A DNA stretch of 64,000 bases from UBA1672 sp964351365 (GTDB lineage Bacteria; Pseudomonadota; Alphaproteobacteria; Micavibrionales; Micavibrionaceae): positions 1 through 64,000 of the forward strand of contig CAYGNP010000008.1 of assembly GCA_964351365.1 (NCBI GenBank), given 5' to 3'. This document shows positions 24,387-32,708 of the stretch, in pieces. The position numbers and the translations under genes were made by a program. Within the stretch, counting starts at the first letter, position 1. Each line of letters starts with the position of its first letter. The notes beneath the pieces are model-generated. The model worked only from the letters and a program-made list of their open reading frames with translations. It did no database searches and was not told where the DNA came from.

Positions 24387-25007
24387 ATGAATACACATTT
24401 TAAAAACGATAAGCCTTTGATATGCATCACAGAAGTTGATGATAGCTGGGACAATTATCCCGAAAAAGAGGCGTTTTTGAAATTCATCAGCCCCTATGGT
24501 GGTCAGATGCTCGACCCTGCACGGATGAGCGTTGTTGTTCAGGCCTTGCCTTTTTATAAGGATGTGAATCTTATCCGCGTTACTATTCCTAATGATCCGG
24601 AATGGGGTTACGTTTTCTTTTTGGAATATGGCTATGATTATGTTCAGCTTTCCGGCTCTTTTGAAGCTATTGCTGAGCTTAACTCCCGTGATCTGCTGAT
24701 TTTAGACGATAAAACGGTCTATGATTATCTAAAATTTGTCTGTTTCTTTACGAATAACAAGGAAGGTTTAAATTCCTGTGTGATTGAGGGGCAGAAAAGT
24801 GAATATCTGGCTGCGCGCAGCCCTTATGATCAATCCAGATTTTTAAGGCATTACAGCGGGCCAGAGGTTTTAAAAAACGAGAAAACTTCTCATTACATTA
24901 TATCTACCCGGATTTGGTCAGGTGAGGGCGTTCATGATGCGGTTTACCGTGTGAATTATGACGGTAAGGTAGATCGGCAGTCCTGTGACTATGTTGGTAA
25001 CGTCTAG
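24387..25007 (+). CDS. Tandem paralogue B, unknown family
   Basis: 206 residues, a clear duplicate of the preceding protein: DDSWDNYP, VQALPFYKDVNLIRV, VYDYLKFVCFF, YDQSRFLRHYSG and VHDAVYRVNYDGKV occur in the same order and spacing. It starts 3 bases after the first copy. Both look cytoplasmic. The alternating strands and helices suggest a compact alpha/beta domain. Its stop overlaps that of convergent dusA by four bases (CTAG). Confidence 0.65.
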   Translation: MNTHFKNDKPLICITEVDDSWDNYPEKEAFLKFISPYGGQMLDPARMSVVVQALPFYKDVNLIRVTIPNDPEWGYVFFLEYGYDYVQLSGSFEAIAELNSRDLLILDDKTVYDYLKFVCFFTNNKEGLNSCVIEGQKSEYLAARSPYDQSRFLRHYSGPEVLKNEKTSHYIISTRIWSGEGVHDAVYRVNYDGKVDRQSCDYVGNV

Positions 25008-25981
25008 CCCTTAATTTTTGATAATGCTTTTTCTATAACACTTGAATCTGCGCCCTCTTGATGGGGTAAAGTGGATAGGGCTTGTTTCCAGGCTTTTGCG
25101 CCGGGCTGATGATGGAATAGGCCAATCATATGGCGGGTTATGGATTTTACAGGCGTACCATAGTCTTTCATTTGCTTCTCTATATATGGGATCATCGCCT
25201 TTGCAACTTTTTCGCGGCCTAAAATAGTGTGGTTCCCGAAAATTTTCCGTTCTATTTCTGCAAGTATATATGGGTTTTGATAGGCTTCGCGGCCAACCAT
25301 TACGCCCTCAACCTGTTCCAGATGTGTTTTGATCTGCTCTAGTGTTTTGATTTCTCCGTTCATTATAATAGCCATGTCAGGGTAAGCGGATTTTATGTCC
25401 AGAACGCGTTGATAATTAATAGGTGGCTTGGTGCGGTTTTCCTTCGGGCTCAGGCCGCTTAGCCATGCTTTGCGGGCATGAATGATTAGGGTGTTGCATC
25501 CTGTATCCCTTATTTTGGCTGTGAATGTGCTCAGAAATTCAAAATCGTCGCGTTCATCAATGCCAATTCGGCATTTTACGGTGACGGGGATTTTTACCGC
25601 CTTTATCATTGCGGAGACGCATTTTGCAACTAAATCGGGCTCTTCCATCAAGATTGCGCCAATTTTGCCTTTTTGCACGCGGTCACTGGGGCAGCCGCAA
25701 TTCAGGTTGATTTCATTATAGCCATAATCTTCGCCCATTTTGGCGCAAAGAGCCAGATCGCTTGGGTCGGAGCCGCCGAGCTGAAGGGCAACGGGGGCTG
25801 CTTCGTGGAAACGCAGAAAGCGGTCTTTGTCTCCGTGGATAAGCGCTCCGGTTGTTTTCATCTCTGTATAAAGTAGAGTGTTTGGCGAGATCAGGCGGTG
25901 GAAATACCGGCAATGGCGGTCTGTCCAATCCATCATTGGTGCCACGGAAATACGAGATAATGTTTTATTCTCTTGATTCAT
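25004..25981 (-). CDS. dusA: tRNA-dihydrouridine synthase A
   Basis: 325 residues. FMN enzyme that reduces uridines 20/20a in the D-loop. Signatures: SVAPMMDWTDRHCRYFHRL, LGGSDPSDLALCA, NLNCGCPSDRVQKG with the catalytic cysteine (Cys97), CRIGIDERDDFEFL and the DusA-specific HARKAWLSGLSPKENR. The start lies 29 bases from the divergent SH3-protein gene. Confidence 0.95.
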   Translation of the reverse strand: MNQENKTLSRISVAPMMDWTDRHCRYFHRLISPNTLLYTEMKTTGALIHGDKDRFLRFHEAAPVALQLGGSDPSDLALCAKMGEDYGYNEINLNCGCPSDRVQKGKIGAILMEEPDLVAKCVSAMIKAVKIPVTVKCRIGIDERDDFEFLSTFTAKIRDTGCNTLIIHARKAWLSGLSPKENRTKPPINYQRVLDIKSAYPDMAIIMNGEIKTLEQIKTHLEQVEGVMVGREAYQNPYILAEIERKIFGNHTILGREKVAKAMIPYIEKQMKDYGTPVKSITRHMIGLFHHQPGAKAWKQALSTLPHQEGADSSVIEKALSKIKG

Positions 25982-26010
25982 AACGCGTTTTTTATCATAA
26001 ATTAGGGATA

Positions 26011-26514
26011 ATGCACGTTTTTATCTTCCTTTTTTTCCTTTTGATATCACCCTCTTTCGTATATGCGCAAGAGAATGAGGTCTCTGTTACGGGGCTTGCG
26101 GTTCCGCGCTTTGTCTCTTTGGCCAAGGATGAGGTGTTTGTACGCTCGGGGCCGGGCAAGCAATATCCTGTGAAATGGGTGCTTCAGCGCAAGGGGTTGC
26201 CCGTCGAAATTATCGATGAATTTGAGCATTGGCGAAAGATCCGTGACTATGATGGTGATGAAGGTTGGGTGTTCCAAAGTCTGCTTTCTGGGGTCAGGGC
26301 GGCCATAATTGTTGGTGATGAAAAAATATTTATTACAAAAAAAAGGCCGGTTAACGGTGTGGATCATGTTGTTGAAACAATCCTGGAACCCTCTGTGGTT
26401 GTGACTCTGCGCAAATGTGACAATGTGTATTGTCTTGTGGATGTTGAGAGTTATTCAGGGTGGATTGAAAGAAAATTTATTTGGGGTGTTTACGAACACG
26501 AAAATATTGATTAG
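26011..26514 (+). CDS. Secreted bacterial SH3-domain protein (SH3_4 / DUF1058)
   Basis: 167 residues with a signal peptide (residues 1-19, ending VYA). Two SH3-like repeats: LAKDEVFVRSGPGKQYPVKW through DGDEGWVFQSLLSG, and a second degenerate one ending SYSGWIERKFIWGVY. Periplasmic; such proteins are thought to bind cell wall or ligands. Cys pair KCDNVYC could form a small loop. Monocistronic, divergent from dusA. Confidence 0.85.
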   Translation: MHVFIFLFFLLISPSFVYAQENEVSVTGLAVPRFVSLAKDEVFVRSGPGKQYPVKWVLQRKGLPVEIIDEFEHWRKIRDYDGDEGWVFQSLLSGVRAAIIVGDEKIFITKKRPVNGVDHVVETILEPSVVVTLRKCDNVYCLVDVESYSGWIERKFIWGVYEHENID

Positions 26515-26598
26515 AATCATATTCGTAGCGTTCGTTACTAACCTTCCTATTCTTTTTTCAAAATATAAGCTTAACCTCTAGACTCTAAAAGACTCGAA

Positions 26599-27576
26599 AT
26601 GTTTGCGTTAACAAATAAGCCGGAAATGGGCGCCCGTTTCTACTCTGCCTTGATTCAGCTCGCTGCTGATCATGAGCGCGGTATCGATGGTATGAAAGTG
26701 ATTCAGCATATGGCGGGTGTGCTTGTTGAGTCATATTTGGTTTTTGATGATTCAGATCAGGCAATGCAAGCGAGCTTCAAAAAGCTCTCTGAGTTGCTGG
26801 GGTGTCACCCTGCGCGCGGCATGCTTGCTCCATATGCTTTGCCTCCTGCGCATATTATTGATTATGAAACGGAGCGTGGTCGCCTTGCTGCGCGCGTTTT
26901 CTTTGAGGAATGGCTTGATTGTGATTTTGAGCTTCATGATTTGATTTTAACCGTTTTCCATCAAATTATTGTTGGGTGGGAAGATATGGGTGTTCCCAGA
27001 GCTGAAACGTTCAGGCTTCTGGTTGAATGCGTGAAGAAGTGTATGGCCTTTGAGGTTGCGGCGCAGGAGCTTTGTGACGTTTTGATTGAGACGCATGTGG
27101 GGCAAAAGGGATGGTCTATTGGTGATTGTATTGCCTCGCTCAGTGGCGTGGCTGGTCAGAGGCTTGCCATTTCGCTGAGTTCAAAGGATGGCAGTACGTT
27201 TTTCCGTGGCTGTGATTTGCCGCAGACATTAGACCGTGTTGTCTATACAATGACTCAAGAGGCTGTGCGCCTTGGTGTACCTGCGGGAAGTGATTGGCGC
27301 TTTGGGTTGGCGGCGAATGATACGCCGATTAATGCACCTGTCGACTTGATCCGCAATCTTGAGCCAACATGTCTTCGCTTTTTCCGTATTATTAATCTTG
27401 TAGGCCCTTATGATCAGGCGGTTGCTTGTGCAAAGGCGGCAGGGCGTATGATCGCGGTGGCTTCTGCCGGGGAGTTGCCCGAGATTGAGCCAGCGATTGC
27501 CAAGCCTTTGGCTATGGCGGCGATCACCGAGAGTTATAAATATGTATGCCTGGATTATGAGATGGTGTCGTATTAA
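26599..27576 (+). CDS. Large cytoplasmic protein of unknown function
   Basis: 325 residues, largely helical, no signal peptide or obvious membrane span. Several cysteines and aromatic-rich stretches (IDYETERGRLAARVFFEEWL; VYTMTQEAVRLGVPAG). It ends 65 bases before fabA, whose promoter lies in that gap. I cannot assign a family. Confidence 0.65.
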   Translation: MFALTNKPEMGARFYSALIQLAADHERGIDGMKVIQHMAGVLVESYLVFDDSDQAMQASFKKLSELLGCHPARGMLAPYALPPAHIIDYETERGRLAARVFFEEWLDCDFELHDLILTVFHQIIVGWEDMGVPRAETFRLLVECVKKCMAFEVAAQELCDVLIETHVGQKGWSIGDCIASLSGVAGQRLAISLSSKDGSTFFRGCDLPQTLDRVVYTMTQEAVRLGVPAGSDWRFGLAANDTPINAPVDLIRNLEPTCLRFFRIINLVGPYDQAVACAKAAGRMIAVASAGELPEIEPAIAKPLAMAAITESYKYVCLDYEMVSY

Positions 27577-27590
27577 ATCCAAATCTGCCC

Positions 27591-27619
27591 TTGCCCCGTT
27601 TATCAGAAACTCGTATAAA
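27591..27619 (+). promoter_or_regulatory. Probable fab operon promoter
   Basis: -35 TTGCCC (27591-27596), exact 17-base spacer, -10 TATAAA (27614-27619), between the preceding stop and fabA. The predicted start of transcription (about 27626) falls within the palindrome at 27620-27639. Confidence 0.6.
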
Positions 27620-27639
27620 ACTGTTTGGAATAAAACAGT
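27620..27639. promoter_or_regulatory. Operator-like inverted repeat at the fabA transcription start
   Basis: ACTGTTT (27620-27626) and AAACAGT (27633-27639), perfect arms around GGAATA. Directly after the -10 box, where a repressor would block initiation. Probable site of a fatty-acid regulator; which one is unknown. Confidence 0.5.
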
Positions 27640-27641
27640 GA

Positions 27642-28169
27642 GTGACGATGACCTTTGTACCAAAATCAAGCTATTCTTATGATGATATAATTTCCTGCGG
27701 TAATGGTGAGTTGTTTGGGCCGGGTAATGCGCAGTTACCCCTTCCGCCAATGCTGATGTTTGATCGCATTACCAAGGTTTCTGATGAGGGCGGCGCCTAT
27801 GGTAAAGGTGTGATTGAGGCGGAGTTTGACATCAACCCTGACCTTTGGTTTTTTGCATGTCACTTTAAGGGTGATCCGGTGATGCCGGGATGTCTTGGGC
27901 TTGATGCGTTGTGGCAGCTTTTAGGGTTTTATCTAGGATGGACAGGATCTCCTGGCTCAGGCCGGGCGCTTGGTCTGGGTGAGTTGAAGTTGACCGGGCA
28001 GGTGCAGCCTTCTACGAAGCTTGTTAAATATGTGGTTGATATCAAGCGCGTGATGAAAGGCAAGCTTGTGCTCGGCATTGGTGATGGCACCATGTACGCG
28101 GATGGGGAAGAAATTTATAATGCCAAGGGACTGAAGGTCGGGTTGTTCGACAATTCTGCGGATAAGTGA
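27642..28169 (+). CDS. fabA: 3-hydroxydecanoyl-ACP dehydratase/isomerase
   Basis: 175 residues. FabA dehydrates 3-hydroxyacyl-ACP and isomerises the C10 intermediate, starting unsaturated fatty acid synthesis. Active-site His in FFACHFKGDPVMPGC and Asp in GLDALWQLLGFYLGW. LMFDRITKVSDEGG at about residue 38 is typical. An ATG six bases downstream is an alternative start; no strong ribosome binding site for either. First gene of fabA-fabB-csaA-fabI. Confidence 0.97.
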   Translation: MTMTFVPKSSYSYDDIISCGNGELFGPGNAQLPLPPMLMFDRITKVSDEGGAYGKGVIEAEFDINPDLWFFACHFKGDPVMPGCLGLDALWQLLGFYLGWTGSPGSGRALGLGELKLTGQVQPSTKLVKYVVDIKRVMKGKLVLGIGDGTMYADGEEIYNAKGLKVGLFDNSADK

Positions 28170-28171
28170 AT

Positions 28172-29389
28172 ATGAGACGTGTTGTTATCACAGGTATGGG
28201 TATTATTTCCTGCATTGGCAATAATGTAGATGAGGTTCTTGCGTCTTTGAAGGCTGGGAAATCGGGCATTGGTGCTGCGCCTGATTACGCGGAGCTTGGC
28301 TTCCGGTCACAGGTTTGCGGTAAGCCAAATATTGTTCTGGCCGATCATATTGATAAACGATTGTTCCGGTTCATGGGAGATACGGCGGCCTATAACCATC
28401 TTGCGATGGAGCAGGCTGTTGCAGACTCAGGTTTGGAAGAGGCTGATGTTTCACATGAGCGCACGGGGATTATTATGGGTTCGGGCGGGCCATCAACGCG
28501 CTCTCAGGTTGCTGCGGCGGATATTACGCGCGAGAAGGGGCCAAAACGCGTTGGGCCGTTTGCGGTTCCAAAATGTATGAGCTCAACGACATCTGCGACG
28601 ATTGCGACAAATTTTAAAATTAAGGGCGTGAATTATTCTATTTCTTCGGCGTGTTCAACCTCTTCGCATTGTATAGGCGCGGCGGCGGAGCAGATCCAAT
28701 GGGGTAAGCAGGATGTCATGTTTGCAGGTGGTGCGGAGGAGCTGGATTGGACACTTTCTGTGCTGTTTGACGCAATGGGGGCGATGAGCTCGGCGTATAA
28801 TGATACGCCGGAAAAGGCTGCGCGCGCGTATGATGCAAATCGGGATGGATTTGTGATCAGCGGCGGCGGCGGGGTTATTGTGCTTGAAGAGCTTGAGCAC
28901 GCCAAGGCGCGGGGCGCTAAAATTTATGGTGAGATTACTGGATATGGTGCAACTTCAGATGGGCATGACATGGTCGCGCCGAGCGGTGAGGGCGCGGTGC
29001 GGTGTATGCGTCAGGCGCTGTCCACGGTAAAAACGCCAGTGACCTATATTAACACGCATGGAACGTCCACGCCGGTTGGTGATATCACTGAGCTGAATGC
29101 GATCCGCGAGGTGTTTAAAGATCGTGATATGCCGCATATCAGTGCAACAAAGTCGATGACAGGGCATTCCCTCGGTGCGACGGGTGTGCAGGAGGCGATT
29201 TATTCGCTGCTGATGATGCAGCATAATTTTGTCGCGCCGAGCATTAATGTCGAAACTTTGGATGAGGGGGCAAAAGGCATGCCGATTGCCACTTCGCGCG
29301 TTGATAATATTAAACATGAGACTGTAATTTCGAATAGCTTTGGTTTTGGCGGTACGAATTGTACTCTTGCTATGAGTCGGTATGAATGA
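28172..29389 (+). CDS. fabB: 3-oxoacyl-ACP synthase I
   Basis: 405 residues from ATG 28172 (MRRVVITGMGIISCIGNN). Condensing enzyme needed to extend unsaturated intermediates made by FabA. Cys in SSACSTSSHCIGAA, His in NTHGTSTPVGD, and Lys/His in KSMTGHSLGATG form the catalytic set. GTG 28166 also exists but overlaps the fabA stop. Its TGA overlaps the csaA-like start. Confidence 0.97.
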   Translation: MRRVVITGMGIISCIGNNVDEVLASLKAGKSGIGAAPDYAELGFRSQVCGKPNIVLADHIDKRLFRFMGDTAAYNHLAMEQAVADSGLEEADVSHERTGIIMGSGGPSTRSQVAAADITREKGPKRVGPFAVPKCMSSTTSATIATNFKIKGVNYSISSACSTSSHCIGAAAEQIQWGKQDVMFAGGAEELDWTLSVLFDAMGAMSSAYNDTPEKAARAYDANRDGFVISGGGGVIVLEELEHAKARGAKIYGEITGYGATSDGHDMVAPSGEGAVRCMRQALSTVKTPVTYINTHGTSTPVGDITELNAIREVFKDRDMPHISATKSMTGHSLGATGVQEAIYSLLMMQHNFVAPSINVETLDEGAKGMPIATSRVDNIKHETVISNSFGFGGTNCTLAMSRYE

Positions 29390-29724
29390 TGGCGATAGCT
29401 TTTTCTGATTTTGAAAAAGTGGATGTGCGTGTCGGCACGATTACAGATGTTGAGGATTTTCCTGAGGCTAGAAAGCCCGCGTATAAACTATTTCTCGATT
29501 TTGGCGGGGAGATTGGGCGCAAGAAAAGTTCTGCACAAATTACGAAACATTATAGCGCAGATGAGTTGGTTGGGCGTCAGGTTATGGCTGTTGTAAATTT
29601 TGCGCCGCGTCAGATCGGCCCCTTTATGTCTGAAGTCCTTGTTTTGGGCGTTCCTGATGAGGATGGCGAGGTTGTTTTGCTTTATCCTTCTCAGGATGTT
29701 CCGAATGGCGGGAGGTTGTTTTAG
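29386..29724 (+). CDS. csaA: CsaA/YgjH-type tRNA-binding domain protein
   Basis: 112 residues forming one OB-fold: EKVDVRVGTITDVEDFPEAR, FGGEIGRKKSSAQITKHY, VVNFAPRQIGPFMSEVLVLG. This stand-alone domain (homologous to the MetRS C-terminal domain) binds tRNA-like RNA; CsaA has been proposed to aid protein secretion. Overlaps fabB by four bases. Its presence in a fab operon is probably transcriptional convenience. Confidence 0.9.
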   Translation: MMAIAFSDFEKVDVRVGTITDVEDFPEARKPAYKLFLDFGGEIGRKKSSAQITKHYSADELVGRQVMAVVNFAPRQIGPFMSEVLVLGVPDEDGEVVLLYPSQDVPNGGRLF

Positions 29725-30267
29725 ATGGGCATGAAGATTTTATTATTTATTGTTTTTTTATTTTCAAGCATCGGTTTTTCTGAAAAGGCCTCTGCTTTCA
29801 GTTGTAATCCGTTTACGCCTGACATGATGTTGGGGCAAATTCAGTATTTGATGTTGGGGCAAATTCAGTCTAACCCTAATCTTGTAGTTGTGCAGGGAAA
29901 TTTGGATTTTGAAGGAAAGTTCAATTTTACACGAGACTATACAAAGTCGAATGATAATGGCGTATTTCATAGTATAGACGGGCTTGTTTCAGGTGTTGAT
30001 TTGGCGACAGGCGAGCGGTTTGATCGCACTATAAAGCTTGATCAATATTGTATCAGTGTATGGTGCGGCGGGATTCAGCCCATGCGTGAGAAGATTTTTC
30101 TGATTAATGAAAATGACGGTGAATATGTTCTGCCGCTTGATGTTTGTGGTGGGCGCGTGTTTACCGGTTTTAGTGATGAACATGTTCAAGACATTAAAGA
30201 ATGTTTTCAGTCGGGAGAATGTGGTTCTGATGATTTAAAAGAAGAAAAAAAAGAAAGTGAAGAATAA
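29725..30267 (+). CDS. Secreted protein of unknown function with internal tandem repeat
   Basis: 180 residues with signal peptide (ending ASA at residue 24). The mature part begins FSCNPFTPDMMLGQIQYLML and contains an 8-residue tandem duplication (MLGQIQYL / MLGQIQSN). Six cysteines (SCNP, YCISVWC, DVC, ECF, ECG) suggest disulfides; the tail is highly charged (DDLKEEKKESEE). It starts directly after the csaA stop and its TAA overlaps the fabI ATG. A second orphan type within an essential operon. Confidence 0.65.
   Translation: MGMKILLFIVFLFSSIGFSEKASAFSCNPFTPDMMLGQIQYLMLGQIQSNPNLVVVQGNLDFEGKFNFTRDYTKSNDNGVFHSIDGLVSGVDLATGERFDRTIKLDQYCISVWCGGIQPMREKIFLINENDGEYVLPLDVCGGRVFTGFSDEHVQDIKECFQSGECGSDDLKEEKKESEE
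29827..29868 (+). repeat. 24-base tandem duplication inside a coding region
   Basis: ATGTTGGGGCAAATTCAG occurs at 29827-29844 and again, identical, at 29851-29868, separated by TATTTG. The period of 24 keeps the frame. The identity of both copies points to a recent slip or duplication. Confidence 0.9.
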
Positions 30268-31070
30268 TGAATGATTTGATGAAAGGTAAAAGAGGACTGG
30301 TTATGGGAGTTGCGAATGACCACTCTATTGCTTGGGGGATGGCGAAGGCATTGCATGAGGCAGGTGCGGAGATGGCGTTTACCTATCAGGGTGAGGCATT
30401 CGGAAAGCGTGTTAAGCCTTTGGCGGAGAGTACCGGCGCGAAGATAGTTATTGATTGTGATGCCTCGAATGAGGAAAATCTGGATCACGTGTTTGAGGTT
30501 TTGAACAAAGAGTGGGGTTCGATTGATTTTATCATTCATGCGATTGCCTATTCGAACAAGGATGAGCTCCAAGGTCGCTATGTGGATACGAGCCTTAAAA
30601 ACTTCATGCAGACGATGCACATTTCCTGCTACTCCTTTACGTCTGTCATGCGCCGGGCGAAGGATTTGATGCGTGAAGGTGGGGCGGCGGTGACGCTTAC
30701 TTATTACGGGGCAGAAAAGGTTATGCCCAATTACAACGTTATGGGTGTGGCGAAGGCTGCGCTTGAGGCCTCTACGCGCTACCTTGCCGCAGATTTGGGG
30801 CCGGATGGTATACGGGTGAATGCGATTTCTGCCGGGCCGATGCGTACGCTTGCGGGTGCGGTCATTGGCGGTGCGCGCCGGACGTTTAAGTATAATACGC
30901 TGACGGCGCCCTTGCGTCGTCCTGTGGAGCTGGAAGAGCTTGGCGGCACAGCGCTTTATCTGCTCTCTGACTTGTCTTCTGCCGTTACGGGTGAAGTGCA
31001 TTATGTGGATTGCGGTTTTAACGCCGTGGGTATGCCTGCGCATGACAGTTTGGACAAAATGGCGGGTTAG
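30267..31070 (+). CDS. fabI: Enoyl-ACP reductase (NADH)
   Basis: 267 residues. Short-chain dehydrogenase fold; last reduction of the elongation cycle and target of triclosan. N-terminal GVANDHSIAWGMAKAL, cofactor/active site TYYGAEKVMPNYNVMGVAKA (Tyr-x6-Lys), and substrate loop SAGPMRTLAG. Normal length. The ATG overlaps the previous TAA. Ends the fab operon. Confidence 0.97.
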   Translation: MNDLMKGKRGLVMGVANDHSIAWGMAKALHEAGAEMAFTYQGEAFGKRVKPLAESTGAKIVIDCDASNEENLDHVFEVLNKEWGSIDFIIHAIAYSNKDELQGRYVDTSLKNFMQTMHISCYSFTSVMRRAKDLMREGGAAVTLTYYGAEKVMPNYNVMGVAKAALEASTRYLAADLGPDGIRVNAISAGPMRTLAGAVIGGARRTFKYNTLTAPLRRPVELEELGGTALYLLSDLSSAVTGEVHYVDCGFNAVGMPAHDSLDKMAG

Positions 31071-31129
31071 GTTTTTCTTGCATGTAAAAATTTTTCATAG
31101 TAACATTTTTGTTATAAGGTTATGATCTA

Positions 31130-31507
31130 ATGTCTGGCTTAGAAATTTATCCTGTAGCTGTATCTCCAGTTGTTGTGGCGTCTTTTTCTTTTAGCAATGG
31201 TCGTTCTTTTCCTCACAGATATATAGTTAACTGGCTGCTTCCTGGTCATGTTATGAGACAGGCATCACACTTAGCATTGCTTAGAAAGCAAAGTGAGGAT
31301 GCTCTTTGCCAGAGTAACATTCGGGGTGGGGGGCAAAAAGGTTGGATTCCGGCGCATCTCAATGAAATTCAAGAGCGGCTTGAAAAAGGCGATGATGTTT
31401 TTGAACGTGCTTTTTTAGAGTTTACAGGTGGAAAAAGTTTTAACGACTGGAAGAAGAATTTAGTTTTAGCAGATAGTGGCATTTGTAATTTCCCCTCACC
31501 TGATTAA
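31130..31507 (+). CDS. Protein of unknown function
   Basis: 125 residues; no clear signal peptide, moderately hydrophobic N-terminus (VAVSPVVVASFSF), then HRYIVNWLLPGHVMRQ and a lysine-rich helical end. No family recognised. It stands alone after fabI and its stop overlaps that of the convergent GDPD gene by four bases (TTAA). Weak ribosome binding site, so less certain than its neighbours. Confidence 0.5.
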   Translation: MSGLEIYPVAVSPVVVASFSFSNGRSFPHRYIVNWLLPGHVMRQASHLALLRKQSEDALCQSNIRGGGQKGWIPAHLNEIQERLEKGDDVFERAFLEFTGGKSFNDWKKNLVLADSGICNFPSPD

Positions 31508-32250
31508 TGTACGCTCAGAACGCCTTCCAGTAAAACATCCGGAACATCCGAGAAAAATCCGTCCACGCCCCAGCTTTGGAGTAGTCGTGCTTGATCCGGG
31601 TCGTTGACGGTATAAGCTAATATTTGTTTTTGCATATCCATTATGCTTTCAACTTGTTCTCGTGTAACGGCGGTGGCATTAACGTTCACGCAGGACACAT
31701 CAAGATAATCGGCGATTTCGGCCCAATTATCTGGCCACTCCTCGCCGATGAGCAGGGCGCGGTGCCAGTCTGCGGCCCAGTCAAGTGCCGTTTCTATGCT
31801 GACATGCTCGAAAGACGATATAAGCAGGCGGGAGTGATCATCCCAGATGGTGGAGAGGACATCAAGGGCGACTTCGGCTGTTTCTATTTCTCTGCCGGGG
31901 CAGGGTTTGATCTCCAGATTCAGGCCTAGGCCACGATCAATAAGTACCTCTATGGCTTCTTCCAGTGTGGGGATGCGTACACCCAGGAAGCTCTCGGCGT
32001 ACCAGCTGCCGGCGTCGAGTTCCCTGATTTCGGCGAAGGTTTTATCTGCGACATTGCCGCTTATGTTTGTTGTGCGGTCCAAAGTATCATCATGAAAAAT
32101 AATAGGTACCTGATCTTTGGTGAGTTTGACGTCCAACTCTACCCATTCCACACCAAGATCTGCGGCCGTATGAATGCTGGCCAGCGTGTTTTCCGGGGCG
32201 TAGCCGCAGGCGCCGCGATGACCGATAATGCGAGGTAGTATTAAGCTCAT
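31504..32250 (-). CDS. ugpQ: Glycerophosphodiester phosphodiesterase
   Basis: 248 residues, TIM-barrel GDPD. Hydrolyses glycerophosphodiesters to glycerol-3-phosphate and alcohol. Catalytic parts: IGHRGACGYAPENTLAS, VEWVELDVKLTKDQVPIIFH, and LNLEIKPCPGRE. No signal peptide, so cytoplasmic like UgpQ. The start lies 20 bases after the upstream gene on the same strand. Confidence 0.93.
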   Translation of the reverse strand: MSLILPRIIGHRGACGYAPENTLASIHTAADLGVEWVELDVKLTKDQVPIIFHDDTLDRTTNISGNVADKTFAEIRELDAGSWYAESFLGVRIPTLEEAIEVLIDRGLGLNLEIKPCPGREIETAEVALDVLSTIWDDHSRLLISSFEHVSIETALDWAADWHRALLIGEEWPDNWAEIADYLDVSCVNVNATAVTREQVESIMDMQKQILAYTVNDPDQARLLQSWGVDGFFSDVPDVLLEGVLSVH

Positions 32251-32270
32251 AGCCGCGTTTTTAAACTGGT

Positions 32271-32639
32271 TTATGGCGCTTGTACAGGTGGTTTTTGAAG
32301 TTTGGCCAAGCGAATTATTGCGGGTTCATAACCGTCATCGGCTTTATCGCTTATCATTTTAGTGCCTGCCCTGCTGTAGATATTGGAGAAAAAGCCAAGC
32401 TGTAGAAGACTTTCGGCGATTTCCATGTCCTTCTTGTCGTCACTGAAAAAGGCCCACACCTGATGTTTTGCGACATCAATATGAAATATGCGGTTGCGCA
32501 TATCTTCGGGTATTTCCTTACCTTTATAATGTATTCGCAGAGCTGAAACGGTGAAAAGAAATGTCAGGCTCAACGCTAAACACACGAATAGAAACTTTCT
32601 GAAAAGTTTGCGGGCTGGGTGCATTTGTTTCTTTGTCAT
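32271..32639 (-). CDS. Single-helix membrane-anchored protein of unknown function
   Basis: 122 residues: basic N-terminus (KLFRKFLF), one helix (about 14-33), and a periplasmic part with a DDKKDMEIAESLLQLGFF segment that may form a small alpha/beta domain (perhaps SPOR-like: LLQLGFFSNIYSRAG), which is a guess. Operonic with the GDPD gene. Confidence 0.55.
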   Translation of the reverse strand: MTKKQMHPARKLFRKFLFVCLALSLTFLFTVSALRIHYKGKEIPEDMRNRIFHIDVAKHQVWAFFSDDKKDMEIAESLLQLGFFSNIYSRAGTKMISDKADDGYEPAIIRLAKLQKPPVQAP

Positions 32640-32655
32640 ATTTTATTATATCATG

Positions 32656-32684
32656 AAAAAGGCGACTATTTACAGCCGCCTTTT
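32656..32684 (-). terminator. Rho-independent terminator after pnp
   Basis: On the minus strand AAAAGGCG pairs with CGCCTTTT around a 12-base loop, ending in TTTTT. It stands 25 bases after the pnp stop and before the next minus-strand gene. Confidence 0.8.
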
Positions 32685-32708
32685 CTGAATTACCTTAAGC
32701 TATTGATA

